64,000 bases of DNA from Alkalihalobacillus sp. LMS39 (GTDB lineage: Bacteria; Bacillota; Bacilli; Bacillales; Bacillaceae_F). Positions 1-7,772 of this stretch are shown one piece after another. The notes beneath the pieces are model-generated. The model worked only from the letters and a program-made list of their open reading frames with translations, was not told the origin of the DNA and did no database searches. Each line of letters starts with the position of its first letter. The stretch's first letter is position 1. The translations under genes were made by a program, and so were the position numbers. Location of the stretch: positions 2,728,001 through 2,792,000 of the forward strand of contig NZ_CP093300.1 of the NCBI RefSeq assembly GCF_022812285.1, written 5' to 3'.

Positions 1-801
1 TACGCCCTCTTCAATAATTAAACGTAATGACTCATGCAGGGCATATACCATTGTAATTGGTGCTGTATGGTGGTATGAGCGTTCATCCCCCCAATAATTT
101 TGGATCATCGATAAATCTAAATACCAACTTTGTACTTTTGACTTTCTCCTTGCCATTTTTTGAACGGCTTGCTCACTAAACGTGACAGGTGCTAAACCTG
201 GAGGAGCACTTAAACATTTTTGTGTTCCGCTATAGGCAGCATCAATTTTTCTTTCATCTATTAAAGTCGGAACGCCTCCTAATGAGGTAACCATGTCACA
301 AACAAACAACGCTCCATAATCATGAACAATTTCACTTAATTGTTCCAATGGTTGCAGAACACCTGTAGATGTTTCAGCATGGACGACTGCAACAAGCGAT
401 ACATCCGTATGAAGTTGTAACGTTGCCTTGACTTTGTCGATGTCAATAACTTCACCCCAAGGAGCCTCTACTTCAATGACAGTAGCTCCACAGCGGCTCG
501 CTACATCAACCATTCGTTGTCCAAATAAACCGTTTACACAAATAACAACTTTATCACCTGGTTCCACTAAGTTGACAAAAACCGTTTCCATTCCTGCACT
601 ACCTGTGCCACTCATCGCTAAAGTAAGTTCATTTTTCGTTTGATATACTTGTCTTAATAAAGACATCGTTTCATTCATGACTGTTAAAAAAGCTGGATCC
701 AAATGACCTAATAAAGGTTTTGCCATTGCTCGTAGTACATTGGGATGAACATCACTCGGACCCGGTCCCATTAATACTCTTTCGTTTGTTTCACTACCCA
801 T
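1..801 (-). CDS. Class V aminotransferase (alanine-glyoxylate / serine-pyruvate type), C-terminus cut by window edge
   Basis: This is a PLP-dependent fold-type I aminotransferase. The reading frame starts at ATG 801 behind a good AAGGAG site and is still open at base 1, so 267 residues are visible of a family usually near 380. Early residues [10 protein letters not shown] match the substrate-phosphate region of alanine-glyoxylate aminotransferases. [11 protein letters not shown] (about 64-75) is the PLP phosphate loop, and [12 protein letters not shown] (about 191-202) carries the Schiff-base lysine at about K195. The family transfers amino groups from alanine or serine to glyoxylate or pyruvate. 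The exact substrate cannot be read from sequence, and a soluble-hydrogenase small-subunit annotation, common for this family, is the same fold. There is no partner gene in view. Confidence 0.88.
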   Translation of the reverse strand, partial: MGSETNERVLMGPGPSDVHPNVLRAMAKPLLGHLDPAFLTVMNETMSLLRQVYQTKNELTLAMSGTGSAGMETVFVNLVEPGDKVVICVNGLFGQRMVDVASRCGATVIEVEAPWGEVIDIDKVKATLQLHTDVSLVAVVHAETSTGVLQPLEQLSEIVHDYGALFVCDMVTSLGGVPTLIDERKIDAAYSGTQKCLSAPPGLAPVTFSEQAVQKMARRKSKVQSWYLDLSMIQNYWGDERSYHHTAPITMVYALHESLRLIIEEGV

Positions 802-917
802 GTATTATCACTCCTTTTCTGTCTTCTTTGAACATTCGCTGTTTATTTAAAAAACCCTTTTAATAAGAAAGTACGAAAAAAAAATTGAACTTTTTTTAAA
901 ATATAGGGTGTATGCCT

Positions 918-946
918 ATACCTTTTTATCTGTCTTACATATGGTA
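918..946 (+). promoter_or_regulatory. Candidate mother-cell sporulation promoter (SigE/SigK type)
   Basis: An ATACC element at 918-922 is followed, with ATA to -10 spacing of 17 bases, by CATATGGTA at 938-946. This fits the CATANNNTA -10 of SigE/SigK promoters and the ATA or AC -35 of those sigma factors. It lies 44 bases before the first YjcZ-type gene, a family tied to sporulation. This is inference from consensus only. Confidence 0.45.
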
Positions 947-989
947 ACAGTGTAAGGTCAATGATTAACTTTACAAGGAGGTATGAGTT

Positions 990-1076
990 ATGACTCACAC
1001 TTACGGAAGCGGATTTGCGTTACTTGTTGTATTGTTTATCCTTCTCATTATCATCGGTGCGACTTACACTTGGTAA
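990..1076 (+). CDS. YjcZ-type sporulation micropeptide, copy 1
   Basis: A 28-residue peptide with ATG 990 behind AAGGAGG. A short polar head (MTHTYGSG) is followed by one hydrophobic helix (FALLVVLFILLIIIG) and a TYTW tail. This is the signature of the YjcZ family of tiny membrane peptides found in spore formers, where several near-identical copies are common. It is the first of three tandem copies about 55 bases apart and is probably cotranscribed from the candidate sporulation promoter at 918-946. Function in the family is poorly known; spore membrane or coat association is inferred. Confidence 0.9.
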   Translation: MTHTYGSGFALLVVLFILLIIIGATYTW

Positions 1077-1131
1077 TGAAAAAATAGATGTACGTTAAAA
1101 TATACAAAAAATCATAAAGGAGGAATGAATC

Positions 1132-1218
1132 ATGGGTCACACTTATGGTAGTGGATTTGCGTTACTCGTTGTATTGTTTATCCTTCTCATCATCATTGGA
1201 ACTGCGTATACTTGGTAA
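1132..1218 (+). CDS. YjcZ-type sporulation micropeptide, copy 2
   Basis: A 28-residue peptide with ATG 1132 and an AAAGGAGG site. It differs from copy 1 at three places: Gly for Thr at position 2 and a swapped TA for AT near the C-terminus. The hydrophobic helix is identical. Near-identity at DNA level to the neighbouring copies indicates recent tandem duplication. It is a single-pass membrane peptide of the YjcZ family. Confidence 0.9.
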   Translation: MGHTYGSGFALLVVLFILLIIIGTAYTW

Positions 1219-1264
1219 TAAAATTGCAATCAATATTCTCGAACTCGATAAGGAGGGATGAGTT

Positions 1265-1351
1265 ATGACTCACACTTATGGTGGCGGATTTGCGTTAATC
1301 GTTGTGCTGTTTATTCTCCTCATCATCATCGGTTCCACTTACGCTTGGTAA
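1265..1351 (+). CDS. YjcZ-type sporulation micropeptide, copy 3
   Basis: A 28-residue peptide with ATG 1265 and a preceding AAGGAGG. Compared with copy 1 it has Gly for Ser at residue 7, Ile for Leu at 12 and an STYAW end. It is the last gene of the tandem triplet and is followed directly by a strong intrinsic terminator. Same family and inferred sporulation role as its neighbours. Confidence 0.9.
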   Translation: MTHTYGGGFALIVVLFILLIIIGSTYAW

Positions 1352-1358
1352 ATAGTAT

Positions 1359-1396
1359 AAGGCTGTTGAGTAAATGAGCTCAACAGCCTTCTTTGG
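1359..1396 (+). terminator. Intrinsic terminator after the yjcZ-like triplet
   Basis: A 12-base perfect stem (1359-1370 with 1379-1390, core GGCTGTTGAG) has an 8-base loop and is followed by a T-rich stretch on the plus strand. It also lies just past the stop of the converging minus-strand gene, so it may serve both. Confidence 0.8.
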
Positions 1397-1398
1397 TT

Positions 1399-1659
1399 TT
1401 ACCGTTTTAAAATCATATTATTTTGCATTTGTGACACGCGTTGTTGTGCACGGTGCAATTGGTCACGTTGCTCAGGCGTTGCGCTTCGAATTAAGCTGTT
1501 TAGCTCATCATTGATTTCTTCTAGCTTTAACTGAGCCTCACTATAATCCTCAGGATCACCTGCTTCTACTCGTTTTGCTAAATCTAATTGTTGTTGAGCA
1601 AGTTCAATTGTTTCATTTGCTTTTTCAACAAATTGATTCACTTGTTCATGAATGGCCAT
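1399..1659 (-). CDS. DUF2524 family protein, YtzC-like
   Basis: An 86-residue charged, glutamine-rich helical protein with ATG 1659 after GGAGGAACACAT. The C-terminal SATPEQRDQLHRAQ...QNNMIL segment matches the conserved end of B. subtilis YtzC (DUF2524), a small protein of unknown function. The whole chain is predicted coiled coil, with no catalytic motif. It lies 36 bases downstream of rnz on the same strand and may share its transcript. Confidence 0.75.
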   Translation of the reverse strand: MAIHEQVNQFVEKANETIELAQQQLDLAKRVEAGDPEDYSEAQLKLEEINDELNSLIRSATPEQRDQLHRAQQRVSQMQNNMILKR

Positions 1660-1695
1660 ATGTGTTCCTCCTTGTTTGATGAATAGGGAATGGTA

Positions 1696-2643
1696 TTAAT
1701 TTGTCTGTTTGCTTAGTTTTTTATTCTTTTCATCAAAGGAGAACACATCAAAGTCGTTGGCTACAAAGCACGAGGGAAATATCGCTTGTGCCTCTTGTTC
1801 TATTTCTTTCGTTTCATTATGATATCTTGAACTAATATGAGTTAATAAAAGTTGTTTCACATTACAGTCAAGGGCAAGTTCAGTCGCTTGTTTGACAGTA
1901 GAATGGCCGAATTGTGCCGCCGTTTCTTCCTCACCTGATCGGAATGTTGCCTCATGTATTAATAAGTCTGCATCACTCGCAAGTTGATAACTTGAGTCAC
2001 AAATTTTTGTATCCCCAGCCACAGCAATGACCCGCCCACGCTGACTAGGTCCTACAAATTGGGTCCCATCTATTTTCTCTCCATTTTCTAAAGTGATCGT
2101 TTGACCTTGTTTGAGCTGTTCATATATGGGTCCAGGTTGGATTCCCTTTTCCATTAATTTATCGATTTGAAGTTTTCCACGTTTTGCTTTTTCAGAAAAA
2201 CGAAACCCGAAACTTTCAATCGCATGCTCTAATGAAAATACTTCCATTTTACCTTCCTTGTCGTCCCATAATATCCCTTTTTCGATTTCATCTATGTACA
2301 AAGGGTATTTCAAATAGGTTTTCGATACCGCTAACGTTGTTTCAATAAAAACCTTTATCCCTTTTGGTCCAAATACCTTTAATGGGGAAGTCGCTCCTTG
2401 GAAAGAACGACTTCCTAGTAGTCCGGGCAATCCATATATATGGTCTCCATGAAGATGAGAGATGAATATTTTCTCCACCTTACTTAATGATAACCGAGAA
2501 TATAATAATTGGTGTTGGGTCGCTTCCCCACAATCAAACAACCACACTTTTCCGTTTTGTTGAAGGAATCGTAATGCAAGTCCACTTACATTCCGTTCTT
2601 TCGACGGGATACCTGCACCAGTCCCAAAAAAATGAATTTCCAA
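1696..2643 (-). CDS. rnz: Ribonuclease Z
   Basis: Removes the 3' trailer of tRNA precursors lacking an encoded CCA. It is a 315-residue metallo-beta-lactamase fold; the zinc motif H63-L-H65-G-D67-H68 and the early FFGTGAGIPSKERNVS segment are those of tRNase Z. Later AGDTKICDS and LLTHISSRY supply the remaining metal and HST-type residues. Length agrees with bacterial RNase Z (about 307). No ATG is available near the N-terminus. The start is TTG 2643, with GAGGGG six bases upstream. It lies 21 bases after the DJ-1 gene, suggesting one transcript. Confidence 0.95.
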   Translation of the reverse strand: MEIHFFGTGAGIPSKERNVSGLALRFLQQNGKVWLFDCGEATQHQLLYSRLSLSKVEKIFISHLHGDHIYGLPGLLGSRSFQGATSPLKVFGPKGIKVFIETTLAVSKTYLKYPLYIDEIEKGILWDDKEGKMEVFSLEHAIESFGFRFSEKAKRGKLQIDKLMEKGIQPGPIYEQLKQGQTITLENGEKIDGTQFVGPSQRGRVIAVAGDTKICDSSYQLASDADLLIHEATFRSGEEETAAQFGHSTVKQATELALDCNVKQLLLTHISSRYHNETKEIEQEAQAIFPSCFVANDFDVFSFDEKNKKLSKQTN

Positions 2644-2664
2644 CCTTGACCCCTCACTCCGTCA

Positions 2665-3177
2665 CTATTTGTTCAATGCATCTACAAATGCTTGTCCATA
2701 CTGTGGTAAATCAGGTGGTCTTCGACTGGACACAATATGGCCATCAACAACAACAGCTTCATCAATCCAAATCGCTCCTGCATTTTCCATATCATCGCGA
2801 ATGCCTGGCGTACTCGTCACTTTAACACCTTGTAATATTTTCGCTGAGATTAACACCCAACCAGCATGACAAATTTGTCCGATCGGCTTTTTCCTATCAT
2901 TCATATGCGTTACCATTTCTAGCACTTCTTTATACCTTCTTAATTTATCTGGTGCCCATCCACCTGGTACGAGAATTCCGTCATATTGACTAGGGTCAAT
3001 TTGTGAAAACGCATAGTCTGTCGTGACAGGGACTCCATATTTCCCATGATAGACAGTGTTCTCTTCCGGTCCTACGAGATGAACGGTGATTCCTTCTTCT
3101 CGTACACGCAATACCGGGTACCATAACTCTAAATCTTCAAATTCTTCATCAACTAAGGCAATTACTTTTTTCTCCAC
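2665..3177 (-). CDS. DJ-1/PfpI family protein (YraA/YfkM type)
   Basis: Class I glutamine-amidotransferase-like protein of the PfpI subgroup, whose members act as general stress proteins or proposed glyoxalases/deglycases. The conserved nucleophile elbow is GQICHAGW with Cys about 103 and His 104, and the acidic partner lies in the DEEFEDLE segment near residues 10-17. GTG 3177 was chosen because AGGAGG sits eight bases upstream; an in-frame ATG at 3219 adds 14 non-conserved residues and has no comparable site. The resulting 170 residues fit the family. Enzymatic activity is debated in this family, so no substrate is assigned. Confidence 0.88.
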   Translation of the reverse strand: MEKKVIALVDEEFEDLELWYPVLRVREEGITVHLVGPEENTVYHGKYGVPVTTDYAFSQIDPSQYDGILVPGGWAPDKLRRYKEVLEMVTHMNDRKKPIGQICHAGWVLISAKILQGVKVTSTPGIRDDMENAGAIWIDEAVVVDGHIVSSRRPPDLPQYGQAFVDALNK

Positions 3178-3373
3178 TTTCGTAACCTCCTGATTATGTA
3201 TATAATGTCCTGCTTTCATTATACTATCTTCCCGTTTTGAAAGAAAACAAACAGAAATTTTGTTCTATCACAGATTCATGCTCAATACAATGTGTGGTAA
3301 GGGCTGTCATCGTCAATTGGTCACTTTTCATTGATAAACCACCATGACAATGGGGAATACAGGAGGATAAATG

Positions 3374-4582
3374 ATGGTGATGAAAACAGACACTAAAGGA
3401 AAACTGTTAGTCACTTCAATGGTTTTAGGCGCTGCCATGAATGTTTCAGCCCAAGCTGGGGCAACGGAGAAAAATTATGAAGAGCCTGAGAAGTTAATAA
3501 AAGATCAAACTCTTCAAATGGACCAGAAGCTAAAATTCGGTGACAAAGGACAGCAAGTTTTACATTTGCAAGGTTTTTTATCTGCTTTTCAATATTACAA
3601 AGGTCCACATGATGGCATGTATGGACTCGTCACGATGCAAGCGGTCAAACAATATCAATCTGCCCATGATTTAACTGTTGATGGCATTGTAGGGAAAGAA
3701 ACGAGACAACATTTATTAACATCAGCTGAAACGAAACTCGCTTCGGGTACACTCGTGAAATCGAATATAAAAGTTGAGACAAACGACCCTTCAAAAGCTC
3801 TTATCTCTTCACAATTATCTTCACAGCTTTTACATGAAGAGACATTAAGCACTGAGCACTTATTACAACACGGGGATCGTGGTGAGGTCGTAAAGCAATT
3901 GCAAGAAGAATTAAAAGAGCATGGATATTATGAAGGTGTAGATGGAAAGTTTGGACCAAAGACAAAACAAGCAGTCCTTGATTATCAGCGAGCACACCAA
4001 TTGCAAGTCGACGGTCTTGCTGGACCGGAAACCATTGGTCATTTGCTTGAAGCTGACTCTGTTATAGACTATGCAACATATAAAGAAACGGTGCAAGTGA
4101 ATGAAACTCAAGTAACAGCAACAACATCACAACAAACTGAACCAACTTCTAGTGAAAGTCAAACAACGAAACAAAAGGAAAAACCTGAGCCTAAAGCAGA
4201 AGCAGAGCCGGAACCGCAACCAAAAGCAAATGGGTCTACTATAGCTACTGCCCAAGATTTAATTGGAGTCCCTTATGTATGGGGAGGTACAACAACGAGT
4301 GGTTTTGATTGTAGTGGATTTTTGCAATATGTATTTAAACAACATGGCATATCAATTCCAAGAACGGTAAGTGAAATTTGGGGTGCGTCCTCTTCTGTAT
4401 CTGAACCATCTGTTGGGGATATCGTCTTTTTCACAACGTATAAATCAGGACCATCCCATGCTGGTATTTATATTGGCGACAGAAATTTTATCCATGCAGG
4501 GTCTTCTACAGGTGTGACAACGAGTAGCTTAGATGAAAACTATTGGAGTACAAGATACTTAGGTGCAAAAAGGATTCATTAA
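3374..4582 (+). CDS. Secreted cell-wall endopeptidase: two peptidoglycan-binding domains plus NlpC/P60
   Basis: About 402 residues. A signal peptide (KGKLLVTSMVLGAAMNVSAQA) is followed by two PG_binding_1 domains (about 53-115 and 166-227), a Thr/Ser/Gln/Glu/Pro/Lys-rich linker (about 240-288) and a C-terminal NlpC/P60 domain. Catalytic residues are visible as DCSG (Cys about 313), SHAGIYIG (His about 362) and a polar His about 374. Such enzymes cleave the D-Glu to diamino-acid bond of stem peptides during growth or separation. AGGAGG ends at 3366. ATG 3374 gives 7-base spacing; ATG 3371 (4 bases) and ATG 3380 (13 bases) are alternatives. It stands alone on the plus strand. Confidence 0.93.
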   Translation: MVMKTDTKGKLLVTSMVLGAAMNVSAQAGATEKNYEEPEKLIKDQTLQMDQKLKFGDKGQQVLHLQGFLSAFQYYKGPHDGMYGLVTMQAVKQYQSAHDLTVDGIVGKETRQHLLTSAETKLASGTLVKSNIKVETNDPSKALISSQLSSQLLHEETLSTEHLLQHGDRGEVVKQLQEELKEHGYYEGVDGKFGPKTKQAVLDYQRAHQLQVDGLAGPETIGHLLEADSVIDYATYKETVQVNETQVTATTSQQTEPTSSESQTTKQKEKPEPKAEAEPEPQPKANGSTIATAQDLIGVPYVWGGTTTSGFDCSGFLQYVFKQHGISIPRTVSEIWGASSSVSEPSVGDIVFFTTYKSGPSHAGIYIGDRNFIHAGSSTGVTTSSLDENYWSTRYLGAKRIH

Positions 4583-4603
4583 TTATTTGTTTATACAAAA
4601 TGT

Positions 4604-4643
4604 AAAAAACCAATCCACGCTATTGTGTGGATTGGTTTTTTTA
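4604..4643. terminator. Bidirectional intrinsic terminator
   Basis: The stem AAACCAATCCACGC pairs with GTGTGGATTGGTTT around a four-base loop, flanked by A runs on the left and T runs on the right. It can terminate both the converging endopeptidase gene and the YitT-type gene. Confidence 0.85.
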
Positions 4644-4653
4644 TGTTAAAGGT

Positions 4654-5283
4654 TTACGATGATTGTGCATACGTTCCTTCTTCTACTTCATCTTCAACCG
4701 CCTGCTTAATTGGGGTCTTTTTATAACGTCCAATAATTGTACTCGCAATCATAATAGCAGCTACAGACAGGACCGCATTTGACCACCCTACTAAAAAGCC
4801 AGCACATAAAATAATGAAGAGGTCACTTACAAAAATCGAAACTCCTCTGTTAATATTCCACCTTTGGTCTAAATATAAGGCAAGAATATGAATTCCACCT
4901 AAAGATGAGCCATTATTCAAAACAAGCGTAACTCCAAATCCAATACTTAAAGCGGCTATGATTGTCGTTAGCCAACTTGGAAATGGGACATGCGTTATAA
5001 CCATTAAAACTTCACTTATCATAGATATTCCTGTTATGGAAAGTAAGCTGTATACACTAAACCATTTCCCTAGTTTTCGTAATGAAATAATAAAGAAAGG
5101 TAAATTGACTAAGAAAAACCAAAATCCCCAAGGCAATCCAGATGAAAAAGTGAAAATGGATGCAATTCCAGCGGTTCCCCCAAAAGTAAAATCAAATACG
5201 GCTAATAATCTTAATCCTAATGCTGTTAAAAATAATCCGATCGTAATAAGTATAATTTTCTTGAATGCTGTTGTCATTGCCAC
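4654..5283 (-). CDS. YitT/DUF161-type integral membrane protein lacking DUF2179
   Basis: About 209 residues with five to six hydrophobic segments. The GGTAGIASI and NNGSSLGGIHILAL motifs are the paired glycine-rich repeats of the YitT (DUF161) family. Typical YitT proteins, such as the one at 44412, carry a soluble DUF2179 domain after the membrane part. This one ends after a short acidic tail, so it is the short form. The transport substrate is unknown for the family. The start is ambiguous: GTG 5283 has GGAG nine bases upstream, ATG 5277 has AGGTG close by. Confidence 0.8.
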   Translation of the reverse strand: MAMTTAFKKIILITIGLFLTALGLRLLAVFDFTFGGTAGIASIFTFSSGLPWGFWFFLVNLPFFIISLRKLGKWFSVYSLLSITGISMISEVLMVITHVPFPSWLTTIIAALSIGFGVTLVLNNGSSLGGIHILALYLDQRWNINRGVSIFVSDLFIILCAGFLVGWSNAVLSVAAIMIASTIIGRYKKTPIKQAVEDEVEEGTYAQSS

Positions 5284-5515
5284 ACCTGCTTTCTCCTATG
5301 CTCCACTTATAAGATTACGTCAAGAAACGGAAATGGTCAATGCATATGGTTGTATTTATATTCATCTGAATTATTAGAAAATTATATCAATAACAAAGAA
5401 AAACATTGATTTTAAGAAGTTTTCCGATAATTCATTTGTCAGATAATCGTACAAGATTATTCATTTTTTATAAGTGTTTAAGTTGTGTTTATACAAGTGT
5501 GACGTACCGAAATAC
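5284..5515. other. Intergenic stretch, nothing recognised
   Basis: AT-rich sequence upstream of the YitT-type gene, which should hold its promoter. No convincing promoter, RNA or gene was seen. It leads directly into the repeat cluster that begins at 5516. Confidence 0.5.
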
Positions 5516-5684
5516 ATTTTTGCGGTCAGAGCAGCCGTTATTTGTGAACAAACGGACACAGGAGCGCTTATTCGCACAAAAGCAACTCTATTCATAGCGA
5601 TCTATTATGATTAACTGCTCCTGTGGCCACCAACATTCCAAAAAGCTAGCCATGTTCACAGAAAACGGTTTTCATGGCCGCTTA
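5516..5684. repeat. Dispersed hairpin repeat, family 1, copy A
   Basis: About 170 bases with related copies at 20081-20270 and 27672-27864. The outer ends are imperfect inverted repeats (TTGCGGTCAGAGCAGCC... against ...GGTTTTCATGGCCGCTTA), and an inner pair ACACAGGAGC / GCTCCTGTGG reinforces the fold. The core containing AAAAGCAACTCTATTC is conserved in all copies. This copy lacks about 25 bases (the TATGGGTTTCCG segment) found in the other two. No open reading frame is conserved, so it is non-coding. Confidence 0.85.
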
Positions 5685-5731
5685 AATGTCATATCCAACA
5701 AAATTGTTTGTCCCATAGTACGCTAAACAAT

Positions 5732-5912
5732 AAAGAAAAACGCGGAGCGTCTTTTCTTTCAAGCGAAGTGCGGAGCCCTGCCCGCTTTTGAAAGTGAACC
5801 CCAAGTGCTTTTCTTGGGGTGAAACGCGCAGGTGCGCAGCCTTCGCTCTTCTAGAGTAAGCTTTCACAGCTTCGTTGCTATACCAAAATTTTTATACTCC
5901 CTCATTAAAGTA
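5732..5912. repeat. Dispersed repeat, family 2, full-length copy A
   Basis: About 180 bases starting AAGAAAAACGCGGAGCGTC and ending TTTTTATACTCCCTCATTAAAGTA. It is closely matched by 45286-45466, and by internally deleted copies at 48289-48360 and 54150-54230. It contains a small hairpin CCCCAAGTGCTTTTCTTGGGG. It begins 47 bases after family 1 copy A, an association also seen at 20270-20284. An open frame on the minus strand through this repeat recurs in the other full copy only because the DNA is repeated. Confidence 0.85.
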
Positions 5913-6311
5913 ACAGATTCTCTTGTTTTCTTCGATTTACTTAGAATTTCTACCTTAGTTATTCATTACGAATGACTAATAAAGGATAATACAGCTATTG
6001 TTAAAGGTTTTTAGACGGAGGAGGGTATACTTAATAGCCCTTCTCTGGTTTTTTCCAATAAAAGGAGATAAGAATATTATGGTCGTACATTATCCCACAA
6101 TATTCATGGCGGCAAACCCTCCCACATCTCACAGCGTCTATGCGCATACATTCCTTCGTTCAGCCTATCCATGAAGTGGGGTCAGCGATGCTTTCTTCCA
6201 GGGTCAAAGCCCGATTGTATAAAAATAGCTGACTGCTCCGTACTTCGTTTGTCATTGGTCACTCAAAAACTTACAATCCTAAATTAATCACGAAAATGAT
6301 ATACTCTTACT
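5913..6311. other. Non-coding flank of the IS110 element, possible guide-RNA region
   Basis: About 400 bases without a gene between a family 2 repeat and the transposase stop. Part of it must be the non-coding end of the insertion sequence. In the IS1111 subgroup of IS110 elements the guide (bridge/seek) RNA is encoded downstream of the transposase, which is this side; the opposite flank is under 180 bases. The element's edge and the RNA cannot be fixed from one copy. Confidence 0.4.
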
Positions 6312-7680
6312 TTAAGCTGCTACTTTCTGTTGAAAGTGAGGGATGTCTCTTAACATTCTTTCTGCACTAAAAACTACTTCTTTCTTGGCAATCGTAAATA
6401 AAACTTTAATTAACTTACAACATAGGGCAATTAGTGACTGTTTCTTTTTTAAAGGATTTTCATTTCTCGTTGTAAAATACTTGTGCAGAGCTGAAAAGGC
6501 AGGGTTGTTAGCTACCAATGGAAGGATTACTTTAAACAATAAACTTCGCAGTTTTGGCCTTCCGCGTTTGGTAATCACTGTCCGCCCTTTCCATTTCCCT
6601 GATGTTGCTAATTTTAAATTTAGACCTGCTAGTTTAATGATTTGATTGGGATCATCATAGCCTTGAAGGTCTCCTACCTCAGCGAAAAAACCTGCAATCG
6701 TTACCTCAGCTACCCCTTTCATTTTCACCATTTCTTTAACACCTGGTATGAGTTCTAAGCGTTTTTGAATGCATTCCCACGCTTGTTCAATTTGTTCTTT
6801 TATCAGACGATATTGAGCTAATAAAGAAGTTATTTTAAATCTGGCCAGGTCTCTACCTTCTTTTATCCCTATAGACTCTCTTGCGACCTTTTGGAGCTGT
6901 TGGACCTTTTTAAGTCCAACTCCCTTTTTTACTCCCTTGCGAATTTCCATAAGAATATCCATTTCAGAACATCTCACAATCTCATCCGGGAACAGACCCA
7001 TATTCAGTACTTGCAAAGATGCTTTCCCTTCCCACTTTCCAAATACTTTCATATACTCTGGAAAGTATTTATCAATCCATTGATGGACACGTCCTTGAAT
7101 CGTTTGAAGGTCCTTAACTAATTGATGATAATGGTTCATCCCTTCCCGTAAATCTGCATAAATGCCTTCAGGCAAATTCGGTTCTGAATAACGGCCTTCT
7201 TCTACCAAACGCGCTATCACTCTTGCGTCTTTTACATCATTTTTCGTAGGTGAATTATCATCTAACTCTTTTGCCTTTTTTACATGTGCCGGATTGACTA
7301 CCACGACCTTAATGGCTTTATCTCTTAACGAATAAGCCAGTGGCAGCCAATAGTGTCCTGTTGGTTCCATGCCTACATACACTTCTGTTTTTTCATGTTT
7401 CTCTTTAAGGATTTCAATCCAATTCAAGAAGCTTGCAAAACCTAGTTCATTATTTTCAAAAGTAAGTGCTTTCCCGAATTGTACTCCTCGAAAGTCTTGA
7501 GCTCGTGCTACATGCTTGTATTTAGCTATGTCTACTCCTATAATTAATGTTTTTTCCGTCAGTTGTAATATCTTTTGGTTTTGTTTATAATTCACATTAA
7601 GTCCTCCTTGTGTAATTTAAGGGTCCTTGTGCTGCGCAGCTCCGGACACCTCGATCATACCAAGGAGGTTTTTTTTGTAC
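5990..7680 (-). mobile_element. IS110-family insertion sequence, ends approximate
   Basis: One intact transposase gene with a short upstream flank and a longer downstream non-coding flank. The outer limits are guesses: the left limit should lie right of the family 2 repeat ending near 5912, and the right limit left of the hemAT terminator beginning near 7723. No flanking direct repeat or terminal inverted repeat was found, as expected for IS110 elements. Confidence 0.5.
6312..7595 (-). CDS. IS110-family transposase (DEDD recombinase)
   Basis: Intact 427-residue transposase starting at ATG 7595 behind AAGGAGG. The N-terminal RuvC-like domain shows the DEDD tetrad: D22 (GVDIAK), E77 (MEPTG), D120 and D123 (KNDVKDA). 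The C-terminal Transposase_20 domain carries the conserved serine at about S332 (LATSGKWKGR), followed by a basic KRGRPKLRSLLF block. Members excise as circles and insert without classical terminal inverted repeats, guided by a structured RNA from the element's own non-coding end. No frameshift or stop interrupts it, so it may be active. Confidence 0.96.
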   Translation of the reverse strand: MNYKQNQKILQLTEKTLIIGVDIAKYKHVARAQDFRGVQFGKALTFENNELGFASFLNWIEILKEKHEKTEVYVGMEPTGHYWLPLAYSLRDKAIKVVVVNPAHVKKAKELDDNSPTKNDVKDARVIARLVEEGRYSEPNLPEGIYADLREGMNHYHQLVKDLQTIQGRVHQWIDKYFPEYMKVFGKWEGKASLQVLNMGLFPDEIVRCSEMDILMEIRKGVKKGVGLKKVQQLQKVARESIGIKEGRDLARFKITSLLAQYRLIKEQIEQAWECIQKRLELIPGVKEMVKMKGVAEVTIAGFFAEVGDLQGYDDPNQIIKLAGLNLKLATSGKWKGRTVITKRGRPKLRSLLFKVILPLVANNPAFSALHKYFTTRNENPLKKKQSLIALCCKLIKVLFTIAKKEVVFSAERMLRDIPHFQQKVAA

Positions 7681-7722
7681 AATCTTCATTTTTGCTTTTA
7701 TACAGGAATGCTTTCTTATCTT

Positions 7723-7757
7723 TTAAAAAAAGACTGCCGAGATGCTCGGACAGCCTT
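7723..7757 (-). terminator. Intrinsic terminator of hemAT
   Basis: On the minus strand the stem AAGGCTGTCCGAG pairs with CTCGGCAGTCTT around a CAT loop, with one mismatch, and is followed by a run of T. It lies 16 bases beyond the hemAT stop. Confidence 0.8.
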
Positions 7758-7772
7758 CTATTCGTCTGCTTA

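Noticed and set aside
5682-5867. Minus-strand open frame beginning MKAYSRRAKA, repeated at 45224-45421
   Set aside because: It recurs only because both lie in full-length family 2 repeats. There is no ribosome site, it is missing from the short copies, and it crosses repeat boundaries with different ends.
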